Source: Acidiferrobacteraceae bacterium (GTDB lineage Bacteria > Pseudomonadota > Gammaproteobacteria > Arenicellales > UBA868). From it: a stretch of DNA of 21,825 nt. Position 1 is the first letter of the stretch; every line of letters begins with the position of its first letter. Where the stretch lies: positions 1 to 21,825 of the forward strand of contig PBJL01000036.1 in NCBI GenBank assembly GCA_002721105.1. Direction: 5' to 3'. The notes below the pieces were generated by a model. That model was not told where the DNA came from. It saw only the letters and a list, made by a program, of their open reading frames with translations, and did not search any database. Positions 1 to 7,260 of the stretch are shown here, piece after piece. The position numbers and the translations under genes are program-made.

Positions 1-436
1 CGAAGCTATCTACGCAGCAGCCCGCACTGCTAGAATTCATGACTTTGTTTCTCAGCTACCCAACGGATATCACACACGCGTAGGGGAGCGAGGTTTGAAA
101 TTATCCGGTGGAGAAAAACAAAGGGTAGCGATTGCGAGAGCACTGTTAAAAAATCCAAAAGTATTATTTTTTGATGAGGCTACGTCCGCTCTCGACAGTA
201 ATACTGAAAAAGAAATACAGGACAATCTGAAAGAGTTATCAAAAAACCGAACGACCTTAATTGTTGCACATCGACTATCTACCATTGTTCATGCCGACCA
301 AATACTAGTACTAGATCAAGGAACAATTATTGAAAGTGGAACCCATCGGGCACTATTAAACTTTGATGGTAAATATTCAGCTATGTGGAAAGAGCAAGAA
401 GCTGGCATCAAAAAAACAAAAATACAACTTGCTTAA
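1..436 (+). CDS. Atm1-type ABC transporter, C-terminal part of the ATPase domain (partial)
   Basis: The frame is open from the window edge (first whole codon at base 2), so only the last 144 residues are present. Visible in order: the tail of the helical subdomain, the ABC signature LSGGEKQRVAIARALL, the Walker B stretch VLFFDEATSALD, and the H-loop in IVAHRLST. Walker A and the membrane domain lie off the left edge. The wording around the motifs (HADQILVLDQGTIIESGTH, then KYSAMWKEQE) is that of the Atm1/ABCB7/HMT1 group of exporters, in which membrane domain and ATPase are fused. Known members export glutathione-linked sulfur or metal conjugates across the inner membrane; that role here is inferred from family. 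It ends 107 bp before pta on the same strand. A lipid A (MsbA-like) or other type I exporter is the main alternative. Confidence 0.9.
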   Translation, partial: EAIYAAARTARIHDFVSQLPNGYHTRVGERGLKLSGGEKQRVAIARALLKNPKVLFFDEATSALDSNTEKEIQDNLKELSKNRTTLIVAHRLSTIVHADQILVLDQGTIIESGTHRALLNFDGKYSAMWKEQEAGIKKTKIQLA

Positions 437-543
437 TAATCCCAATTATTCGTACACTCAATACGAAGAATATCCAAAGAATACTAATTTCTTGGATCAA
501 ACTACTACTAATACTGGACATATCTAAATTCATATTCTTGTCT

Positions 544-1557
544 ATGCGGCTTCCTGAAAAAATTTTGCAAAAAGCAAAGGATGCTTCTGTTCGAATAGTA
601 TTGCCTGAAGGGGAAGATATACGAATTATTGAAGCAGCAAACTTAGCAGTGAAAGAAAACCTTGCCGAGATCATCCTTTTAGGAAATAAGGAAAAAATCC
701 TTGAGATAGCTAGCCAAAAAAATATGTCATTAACTAACCTTGAGATAGTTGATCCTAACGGTGTACGATCAGTTCGAGACTATGCCAACCTGCTGATTTC
801 TAGAAAAACCAAAGGCACGTTGTCTATGGAAAAAGCGACTAAACAGGCTCTTCAACCCCTTGTTTTTGCAAATTGCATGGTAGCAAATGGTGATGCAGAT
901 GGCTGCGTTGCCGGTGCCACCACGTCTACCGCAGAGATAATACGGCATGCGATAAGAATTGTAGGGCAACACCCATCATGCCCAGTAATCTCAAGTTTTT
1001 TTCTTATGCTGTTTGATTCAACCGGTTTAGGTATCAACTATCCCGTCCTTTTTGCAGATTGCGGACTCGTCATTGATCCAAACTCTGAAGAATTAGCCGC
1101 CATCGCAGCTTCGACAGCAGACAATGCTGAATTATTACTGAATACTCGCCCGGTCATTGCTATGCTGTCATTCTCAACACTAGGTAGTGCACGACATCCT
1201 ATGGTGAAAAAAGTTCGAGAGGCCAAGAAACTGCTAGCTGAAGAGCATCCAAAATTAAAAGTCCATGGTGAGATTCAATTTGATGCTGCAATTCATGAAG
1301 AAATTTTTTCCATTAAAGGTGGAAGAAAAGAAGACTATACTAAGCCGAATGTTTTTATCTTTCCCAACCTCGATTCTGGTAACATTGCATACAAATTAGC
1401 TGAGCGTACAGCTGGGGCAATAGCGATCGGGCCAATACTTCAGGGAATTAACAAGCCCATTAATGACCTGTCTCGAGGGTGTACAGCACAAGATATTGTC
1501 CAGAACATCGTGATAACAGCCTGCCAAGCAAGCAGTCTTCGCGAAAAAGATATCTAA
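544..1557 (+). CDS. pta: phosphate acetyltransferase (short form)
   Basis: 337 residues covering one PTA_PTB domain, the usual size of the short bacterial enzyme without the long N-terminal regulatory part. It interconverts acetyl-CoA and acetyl phosphate in the cytoplasm. Family landmarks: RIVLPEGEDIRIIEAA near the N terminus, FADCGLVIDPNSEELA in the middle, MLSFSTLGSARHPMV, then HGEIQFDAAI, and PNLDSGNIAYKLAERTAGA with IGPILQGINKPINDLSRG near the C terminus. The frame is open further upstream to 385 inside the ABC gene, but the family alignment begins at the ATG at 544, so that start is chosen. No clear Shine-Dalgarno is seen there. The usual partner, acetate kinase, is not in the window. 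The gene converges on the threonine-aldolase-like gene with a 22-bp gap and no terminator hairpin. Phosphate butyryltransferase is a less likely reading. Confidence 0.93.
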   Translation: MRLPEKILQKAKDASVRIVLPEGEDIRIIEAANLAVKENLAEIILLGNKEKILEIASQKNMSLTNLEIVDPNGVRSVRDYANLLISRKTKGTLSMEKATKQALQPLVFANCMVANGDADGCVAGATTSTAEIIRHAIRIVGQHPSCPVISSFFLMLFDSTGLGINYPVLFADCGLVIDPNSEELAAIAASTADNAELLLNTRPVIAMLSFSTLGSARHPMVKKVREAKKLLAEEHPKLKVHGEIQFDAAIHEEIFSIKGGRKEDYTKPNVFIFPNLDSGNIAYKLAERTAGAIAIGPILQGINKPINDLSRGCTAQDIVQNIVITACQASSLREKDI

Positions 1558-1579
1558 TCTATCCGGTCGTCATCTTCTG

Positions 1580-2620
1580 CTACGCAGACAAGATTTTTCG
1601 TATGAAACCAACAGCCTCATCAATATCACTTTGATCCACATCCAAATGAGTTACAGCTCTTAGTAAAGAGTGTCCGTTGTCTCCAATCCAAATCCCGTGT
1701 TTTCGTAATTCAATAGTTAAATCGCTAGCTCGCATACCAGTGTCTTTAATATCAAAAAAAACAATATTAGTCTCTACTTCAGAATTTACAATTTTTACAC
1801 CATTTATAGTTTCAATACTCCTAGCAAAGCGATTCGCATTACGGTGATCAGTAGCCAGTCTATCAATATTGTTTAATAGCGCCCAACTGCCAGCTGCTGC
1901 TAATATCCCCGCCTGACGCATTGCGCCTCCTAGTCTATGTTTCCAGCGCCAAGCCTGGTTTATGAACGTTTTGGAACCAGCGAGTATCGCCCCCACAGGG
2001 CATCCCAAGCCTTTGCTAAGATCCAGCCAAACAGAATCAAAATATTTAGCAAAATCTGCCGGTGAAACACTAGACGCAACCGATGCATTTAATAAGCGGG
2101 CGCCATCCATATGCATAAAAAGACCATGAGATTTTGCTAGATCACTTATACCTTCAACGATTTCACGCTGCCAAACCGAACCTCCGCCTGCATTGGAAGT
2201 CTGCTCGATTACGATTAACCTCGATCTAGGCTCTAAAGCGCGCCCCCTTCGAATGAGTGGCTCGATATCTGCGGGCCCAAAAATACCCCTTTTCCCATTC
2301 ACACTACGAATCGCAGCACCCGCAAATACAGATGCTCCGGCAGCCTCATTGTTTACTATATGAGCTGTTTTGTCGGCAATAATTTCATCCCCAGACTCAC
2401 AATGAACCGAAATCGCAATGTGATTACACATACTTCCGGACGGAAGAAACATAGCTGCATCCTTACCTAACAGATCGGCTGCTTCATCGCATAAACGATT
2501 CACGCTGGGGTCTAGATGTTGTTGTTCATCTCCGACTTTTGCTGTAGCCATTGCATTTCGCATATCTGCGGAAGGCTGTGTTTGCGTATCACTATAAAGA
2601 TTAATTCGAATTGGTTCCAT
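1580..2620 (-). CDS. threonine-aldolase-family PLP enzyme (beta-eliminating lyase fold)
   Basis: 346 residues, full length for low-specificity threonine aldolase, which splits L-threonine or L-allo-threonine into glycine and acetaldehyde. Seen: SDTQTQPS at 10-17, FLPSGSMCNHIA at 58-69, His87 in TAHIVNNEAAG, the cofactor aspartate D172 in HMDGAR, the PLP lysine K203 in DLSKGLGCPVGAIL, GGAMRQAGILAAAG, and LLRAVTHLDV near the end. The stretch after VGD (EQQHLDPSVN) lacks the tyrosine of the usual VYGDDPTV motif, so the substrate may differ; I therefore give no symbol. The start is ATG with no strong ribosome site. It lies 112 bp downstream of the aminotransferase on the same strand and may be co-transcribed, linking it to amino acid turnover. 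Confidence 0.85.
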   Translation of the reverse strand: MEPIRINLYSDTQTQPSADMRNAMATAKVGDEQQHLDPSVNRLCDEAADLLGKDAAMFLPSGSMCNHIAISVHCESGDEIIADKTAHIVNNEAAGASVFAGAAIRSVNGKRGIFGPADIEPLIRRGRALEPRSRLIVIEQTSNAGGGSVWQREIVEGISDLAKSHGLFMHMDGARLLNASVASSVSPADFAKYFDSVWLDLSKGLGCPVGAILAGSKTFINQAWRWKHRLGGAMRQAGILAAAGSWALLNNIDRLATDHRNANRFARSIETINGVKIVNSEVETNIVFFDIKDTGMRASDLTIELRKHGIWIGDNGHSLLRAVTHLDVDQSDIDEAVGFIRKILSA

Positions 2621-2732
2621 GGCTACTAATATGATAGATCAATAGATAATGCAGGCAATTCAGTTAAACAAAGTACCGAAAAAATATACATTTGTTAAAC
2701 TCAAAAAATATCGCTCATATGGCAATAATACA

Positions 2733-3968
2733 TTAGCCAGCCCTTTCAACTAATTTGAGAGAAGCTTTCTGCAATCGCTCACAAGCATTCGAAACTATCT
2801 CAATATCAGTGGCGTAGGAGACCCGAAAATAACCCGAAGCCCCGAAAGCCTCTCCTGGAACCAATGCTACACCAGCCGCATCAAGAAAATACCCAACTAC
2901 ATCAGTATCGGACTCAAGAGTGATACCATCTGGTGTCACCCTCCCATACAAGCCTTTACAGGATGGAAATACATAAAATGCTCCATCTGGGATGTGACAA
3001 ATTAACCCGTTTATACGGTTGAGCTCTTGAACAAGTCTATCCCGGCGACCCCTGTATGCTGTTAACTGAGATTGCAAAAAACCAAGATCTCCATCGAGTC
3101 CTGCGATAGCAGCATGCTGAGAAATAGATGCCGGATGAAAATTAGATTGGGATTGTAATTTTGCCATACTGCGAATCAACCATTCCGGCCCACCTCCATA
3201 TCCAATTCGCCACCCTGTCATGCAATACGCTTTGGACATACCATTGCAGGTCAAAATTCGGTTTTTCAAGTCTGGCTCGACTTGAGCTAAGGTATGAAAT
3301 TCCATGTCATCGTAAATTAAGTGCTCATAAATATCATCGGTAATGATCATTACATGAGGAAAGCGGATAAGCACTTCAGCTAGCGCCGATAATTCAGAAT
3401 AGCTATAAACTGATCCAGTTGGATTTGAAGGACTGTTTAGTATCAACCAACGAGTTGCAGGAGTGATGGCCGCTTCTAACTGATCTGGTTTTAATTTGAA
3501 GTTATCTGTCTCAGAGCAATTAATAATAACTGGCGTGCCATCCGCAATTCTAACCATCGCTGGATAAGAGACCCAATAAGGGCCGGGAATAATTACCTCT
3601 TCAGCACTATTCAAAGTTGCCATAAAAGCATTAAAAAGTAATTGTTTGCATCCAGCACTGACCGTAATTTGAGAAGTTTTATAAGTGAGGTTGTTATCAC
3701 GCTGGAACTTTCGAGCAATCGCCTCTTTCAATTCTGGAACTCCATCTACCGCTGTATAGCGAGTATAGCCCTTCCGAATAGCATCCTCTGCTGCCACTTT
3801 AATATGGTCTGGAGTATCAAAATCTGGTTCGCCTTGACTTAGGCCAATAATATTTCGGCCCATAACTTTCAATTCACGCGCCTTATCAGAGATGGCACTC
3901 GTTTGAGAAGGTTGAATTCGATTGAGACGATCCGAAACCGCTTGATTATTTGTCTTAACATCGCGCAT
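2733..3968 (-). CDS. class I pyridoxal-phosphate aminotransferase (aspartate aminotransferase type)
   Basis: 411 residues. It moves amino groups between an amino acid and a 2-oxoacid in the cytoplasm; aspartate/2-oxoglutarate is the usual pair for this subgroup. Landmarks counted from the ATG: SDRLNRIQPS near the start, GLSQGEPDFDTPDHI around 42-56, GYTRYTAVDG, IIPGPYWVSY around 126-135, LNSPSNPTGSVYS, ITDDIYEHLIY, the PLP lysine at about 246 in CNGMSKAYCMTGWRIG, and the substrate-carboxylate arginine in YFRVSYA near the C terminus. The frame continues to a TTG six codons upstream (3986). I chose the ATG at 3968 because it leaves a normal N terminus; a weak GCGAGA precedes it. It is divergent from the D-aminoacylase gene and upstream of the threonine-aldolase-like gene. 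Exact substrates are not readable from sequence. Confidence 0.9.
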   Translation of the reverse strand: MRDVKTNNQAVSDRLNRIQPSQTSAISDKARELKVMGRNIIGLSQGEPDFDTPDHIKVAAEDAIRKGYTRYTAVDGVPELKEAIARKFQRDNNLTYKTSQITVSAGCKQLLFNAFMATLNSAEEVIIPGPYWVSYPAMVRIADGTPVIINCSETDNFKLKPDQLEAAITPATRWLILNSPSNPTGSVYSYSELSALAEVLIRFPHVMIITDDIYEHLIYDDMEFHTLAQVEPDLKNRILTCNGMSKAYCMTGWRIGYGGGPEWLIRSMAKLQSQSNFHPASISQHAAIAGLDGDLGFLQSQLTAYRGRRDRLVQELNRINGLICHIPDGAFYVFPSCKGLYGRVTPDGITLESDTDVVGYFLDAAGVALVPGEAFGASGYFRVSYATDIEIVSNACERLQKASLKLVERAG

Positions 3969-4073
3969 ATGTGATCTCGCTAACAATATTCATTGCTATA
4001 AATTTATCTTCTGCGCCTTCAATATAACAGAGATAGGCGTCATACTTCACCTATTGGTAATTAACATTAGTGT

Positions 4074-4079
4074 GGAGAA
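4074..4079 (+). promoter_or_regulatory. Shine-Dalgarno that decides a TTG start for the D-aminoacylase
   Basis: GGAGAA sits 7 nt before a TTG at 4087. The frame is open from an earlier TTG (4054) and a GTG (4072), but neither of those has a ribosome site at a suitable distance. Starting at 4087 also puts the metal-ligand residues within two to four positions of their numbering in the characterised Alcaligenes D-aminoacylase. Confidence 0.7.
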
Positions 4080-4086
4080 ATGCACT

Positions 4087-5559
4087 TTGTCAAAGTTCTC
4101 GCCGTTATATCACTGTGACTTGCTAATTTCTGGCGGTCGCATTTTTGATGGTTCAACCAATAAATCATTTTTAGGTGATGTCGGTGTTTCTGGCGATCGA
4201 ATCGTCGCTGTCGGCAATCTGAACAAATATAGCGCTGAAACACTGATCGATGGTAGGGGTTACGCAATAGCTCCGGGATTTATTGATACTCATGCGCATG
4301 ACGATTATCTCGTCTTAAATAACCGAGAAGTAACGCCAAAACTCAGTCAAGGTGTTACCACCGTAATCATAGGAAACTGTGGCATTAGCCTTGCACCATG
4401 GATCGCTGATAGAAAACCTCCTCCTCCTATGAATCTCATTGGGGACCAAAAAAGTTACTGTTTCCCAAGTTTTGAAACCTATCGGAAAGCACTAGAAGAA
4501 AAACCACCTTCTATTAACGTTGCCTCCCTAATTGGTCACTCTACTCTGCGTTGCGCAACAATGGGTGAGCTAAACCGTCCTGCTAATGCCAAAGAGACTG
4601 CACAGATGCAATCGAAATTACAAGCTAGTCTAAAAGCAGGCGCTATCGGATTCTCAACAGGTCTAGCATATGAGCCAAACTACTATGCCACTACTGAGGA
4701 AGTTGTTTCTTTAGCCAAAATGGTCACCGAATTTTCTGGAGTATATGCGACTCATATGCGTAATGAAGGCGACCTTCTTTTTGAAGCTCTTGAAGAATCT
4801 TTCAGAACAGGTCGCCTCGCAAACTGTCCACTCATTATTTCCCATCACAAATGTGCTAGTCCGTTAGTAAGAGGGCGAAGCTCAGAATCGTTGAGCAAAA
4901 TTGAGTCGGCCTCAAAACACCAAATCGTTGCGTTCGATGTATATCCGTACAATGCTAGTTCCACAGTTTTGAAAGAAGATTATATTGATATTTCCGAGGA
5001 AATATTGATTACTTGGTCAGAAACGGTGCCTGAGGCTTGTGGAAAAACACTGTCAACTATTGCGGACGAATGGAATTGTGAAAAGAAAGATGCGATTCGT
5101 TTACTCCAGCCGGGAGGGGCCATCTATTTCACCTTGGACGATGCTGACGTCGAGAGAATTTTAGCTCATCCTAAAAGTATGGTGGGCTCCGATGGAGTAC
5201 CTAATGACGAACATCCTCATCCTAGGCTATGGGGAACATTTCCTCGCATTCTTGCTCATTATGTTCGCGAAAAAAAACTACTAACCCTGGAAAACGCTAT
5301 CCATAAAATGAGTGGTTTATCGGCCTCTACATTTCAATTGCACGATAGAGGTTTTATCCGTTCTGGTTATTTTGCTGATATTGTAATTTTCGATCCTATT
5401 TCAATTACAGATAGAGCAACCTACAAAATTCCGAAAAGATCTGCAACAGGTATACGGATGGTTATAGTAAACGGTACCATCGCCTGGGAAAACAATACAG
5501 GAACTGGAAGTCGAACTGGCGTAGTATTACAAAACCAGCACTCACAGAATTTGAATTAA
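4087..5559 (+). CDS. N-acyl-D-amino-acid deacylase (D-aminoacylase), amidohydrolase superfamily
   Basis: 490 residues from a TTG start. The family removes the acyl group from N-acyl-D-amino acids, giving the free D-amino acid and a carboxylate, using zinc in a TIM-barrel flanked by a small beta domain. Seen: LLISGGRIFDGS at the start; the HxH pair (about 69 and 71) in GFIDTHAHDDY; the bridging cysteine (about 98) in IIGNCGISLAPW; histidine about 223 in YATHMRNEGD; a further histidine at about 253 or 254 in ISHHKCASP; and the catalytic aspartate at about 369 in MVGSDGVPND. These match the known ligand set H67, H69, C96, H220, H250, D366. The C terminus closes the beta domain with GYFADIVIFDP. 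Divergent from the aminotransferase; converges on gloB with a 15-bp gap. N-acyl-D-glutamate or D-aspartate specificity cannot be ruled out. Confidence 0.9.
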   Translation: MSKFSPLYHCDLLISGGRIFDGSTNKSFLGDVGVSGDRIVAVGNLNKYSAETLIDGRGYAIAPGFIDTHAHDDYLVLNNREVTPKLSQGVTTVIIGNCGISLAPWIADRKPPPPMNLIGDQKSYCFPSFETYRKALEEKPPSINVASLIGHSTLRCATMGELNRPANAKETAQMQSKLQASLKAGAIGFSTGLAYEPNYYATTEEVVSLAKMVTEFSGVYATHMRNEGDLLFEALEESFRTGRLANCPLIISHHKCASPLVRGRSSESLSKIESASKHQIVAFDVYPYNASSTVLKEDYIDISEEILITWSETVPEACGKTLSTIADEWNCEKKDAIRLLQPGGAIYFTLDDADVERILAHPKSMVGSDGVPNDEHPHPRLWGTFPRILAHYVREKKLLTLENAIHKMSGLSASTFQLHDRGFIRSGYFADIVIFDPISITDRATYKIPKRSATGIRMVIVNGTIAWENNTGTGSRTGVVLQNQHSQNLN

Positions 5560-5574
5560 GGTAGTTCAGTTTGA

Positions 5575-6360
5575 TTACCACTTATTGCGTAACAGTCGCA
5601 ATCTCATAAATACATCCTTAGGCTCAGGGTTCTCAGGCATATCGGGAAATACTTTTTTCAAATATCTTACAATTTGCGGATTTTGAAGCCGAAAAAAAGT
5701 ATTGATCTTTTTCTCTAAACCAAGCGTTGAAACCATAGGGTTGTTTGGATCACTGATACCGTTGCTGGTCAAAAGTTCACTGGCTTTTAAATTATCTGGC
5801 TCCCGATCTAAAGTGAATTCTAAATTGTTGACCCAATAATCATGGCCAGGATATACACGTGTATCGTCCGATAGCTGTGACAACTGATATTCAAAAGAAT
5901 CAAACAAATCTGAGGGATTGCCTCCATTATGGCAATTACCAGCGCCTGCGTTAAATAGTGTGTCCCCAGAAAAAAGAGCCGGTTGGTCAGTATGAGCTAG
6001 TAAACAAACATGACTCAAAGTGTGGCCAGGTGTATCCAACACCTCGAGCTCGACTGTTTTACCTAAACGGACTAGATCACCTGCATTTAGACCGGTATCC
6101 ACATTTGGTATATCCGCTTGATGATGCGCCAATAGTTGAGCGCCAGTAGCTTTAACGAGCTCTTGATTACCACCTGTATGATCAGCATGTTCATGTGTAT
6201 TTAGGATTTTCGTAATCTGCCAATTATTTTTTTTTGCCTTTTCTAGACACTTTTTATGATCCAATGGATCTATAGCAAGCGCTTCACCAGTTTCGGAACA
6301 AGCGACTAAATAATTAAAATTCCTCCATGCATTACCAGTCCAAATCTGCTCGATATTCAA
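5575..6360 (-). CDS. gloB: hydroxyacylglutathione hydrolase (glyoxalase II)
   Basis: 261 residues, near the usual 250-260. It hydrolyses S-D-lactoylglutathione to D-lactate and glutathione, the second step of methylglyoxal removal in the cytoplasm. Metallo-beta-lactamase ligands are complete: H56, H58, D60 and H61 in THEHADHTGG, H113 in PGHTLSH, D133 in SGDTLFNAG, H173 in YPGHDYW. The C-terminal glyoxalase II substrate domain follows (KKINTFFRLQNPQI, ending DVFMRLRLLRNKW). The start is TTG, supported by a very strong GGAGGA five bases before it. A perfect 12-bp inverted repeat lies just upstream of that site, between gloB and the divergent uracil-DNA glycosylase gene, and may control one or both. 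Confidence 0.95.
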   Translation of the reverse strand: MNIEQIWTGNAWRNFNYLVACSETGEALAIDPLDHKKCLEKAKKNNWQITKILNTHEHADHTGGNQELVKATGAQLLAHHQADIPNVDTGLNAGDLVRLGKTVELEVLDTPGHTLSHVCLLAHTDQPALFSGDTLFNAGAGNCHNGGNPSDLFDSFEYQLSQLSDDTRVYPGHDYWVNNLEFTLDREPDNLKASELLTSNGISDPNNPMVSTLGLEKKINTFFRLQNPQIVRYLKKVFPDMPENPEPKDVFMRLRLLRNKW

Positions 6361-6364
6361 TAAT

Positions 6365-6370
6365 TCCTCC
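6365..6370 (-). promoter_or_regulatory. consensus Shine-Dalgarno of gloB, fixing its TTG start
   Basis: On the minus strand GGAGGA is followed by ATTA and then TTG. This near-perfect ribosome site at ideal spacing makes the TTG at 6360 the clear start; there is no in-frame ATG nearby. Confidence 0.85.
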
Positions 6371-6377
6371 GTTTTCT

Positions 6378-6407
6378 AAATTTCTTAAAGTGTTGTTTAA
6401 GAAATTT
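6378..6407. repeat. perfect 12-bp inverted repeat, possible operator or 5'-UTR hairpin
   Basis: The left arm AAATTTCTTAAA (6378-6389) and right arm TTTAAGAAATTT (6396-6407) are exact reverse complements around the 6-base spacer GTGTTG. It lies in the gap between divergent gloB (-) and the uracil-DNA glycosylase gene (+), 7 bases upstream of the gloB ribosome site. As DNA it could be a dimeric repressor site; as RNA it would form an AU-rich hairpin in the gloB leader. It is not followed by a T-run in the right place for a terminator. Confidence 0.75.
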
Positions 6408-6521
6408 CAATAATCACTTAGTATACTTGTATGAGTAGATTTTTATTCTCTTTTTAACCTTTGACTGTTAAATAGACACAAAAAATCAAATCAGCATCCT
6501 AGATAAAACAAACAAAAATCC

Positions 6522-7175
6522 ATGAAAAATATTCCCAAAGACTGGTACAATCCTCAGTGCAGAATCTGTCCTCGTTTAAGCGCCCATCTAACCGAAATTG
6601 CAACCCGATACCCAACCTACCATTGCCGGCCAGTGCCGCCTTTTGGATCGACTAAGGCGAAGCTCTTAATTGTTGGTCTTGCCCCTGGGCGCCATGGAGC
6701 AAATGCCACTGGACGTGTATTCACAGGAGATCATGCAGGAATTCTTCTATATGAAACACTATACGAACTTGGTATAGCATCACAATTGAGGTCAACCAAC
6801 GCTGCTGATTCCATGTCTCTCGATAATTGTCGTATCACTAATGCGGTGAAATGCCTACCACCAAAAAATAAGCCAACAGCCGTCGAGGTTGCGGCATGCA
6901 ATCAATATCTAAATGCCGAACTAAGTGCTATGACTAGCGCCGGTGTGATAGTTGCACTTGGTGGGCTTGCGCATAATGCGGTACTAAAAGCCTTATCCTT
7001 GAAAATTTCAGAAACTCCCTTCGGTCATGGATCTGAATATCGTCTACCGGATGGAAGGACGCTTATTTCTAGCTATCATTGCAGTCGCTATAATACTCAG
7101 ACTAAACGTCTCACAAAAGTCATGTTTTATGAAGTCTTGAAAAGAGCTTTTTTGTTAGCGACTATGCCAGTCTGA
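6522..7175 (+). CDS. uracil-DNA glycosylase, family 5 (UDGb), iron-sulfur type
   Basis: 217 residues. It excises uracil (and in this family often hypoxanthine or other deaminated bases) from DNA to start base-excision repair. Seen: four cysteines placed for a [4Fe-4S] cluster, C13 and C16 (CRIC), C111 (VKCLPPKNKP) and C126 (AAC); motif 1 GLAPGRHGANATGRVFTGD at 52-70, where an alanine replaces the polar residue of families 1 and 4, as expected for family 5; ITNAVK; ALGGLAHNAVL; FGHGSEY; and the C-terminal SYHCSRYNTQTKRLT. In relatives I know, the last motif reads closer to HPSRQNTQ, so this copy has Pro to Cys and Gln to Tyr. The ATG start has no clear ribosome site. Divergent from gloB. Confidence 0.92.
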   Translation: MKNIPKDWYNPQCRICPRLSAHLTEIATRYPTYHCRPVPPFGSTKAKLLIVGLAPGRHGANATGRVFTGDHAGILLYETLYELGIASQLRSTNAADSMSLDNCRITNAVKCLPPKNKPTAVEVAACNQYLNAELSAMTSAGVIVALGGLAHNAVLKALSLKISETPFGHGSEYRLPDGRTLISSYHCSRYNTQTKRLTKVMFYEVLKRAFLLATMPV

Positions 7176-7260
7176 TCAGTTCATATATAAAACATTTGCG
7201 TTAGATCTTAAGTACGCCTACTCTGATACTTAGAGAAATTAAACAATTAACGAGAAATTT

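Noticed and set aside
385..543. Upstream in-frame extension of pta into the end of the ABC gene
   Set aside because: The added residues do not match the start of phosphate acetyltransferases and overlap a well-supported gene; the family alignment begins at the ATG at 544.
4030..4056. Short inverted repeats CGCCT/AGGCG and ATAGG/CCTAT between the aminotransferase and D-aminoacylase genes
   Set aside because: Five-base arms that overlap each other; this many matches are expected by chance in a gap of this size.
7209..7236. Imperfect hairpin between the uracil-DNA glycosylase gene and tas
   Set aside because: The stem has a bulge, no T-run follows, and pairing is weak, so it is not a credible terminator.
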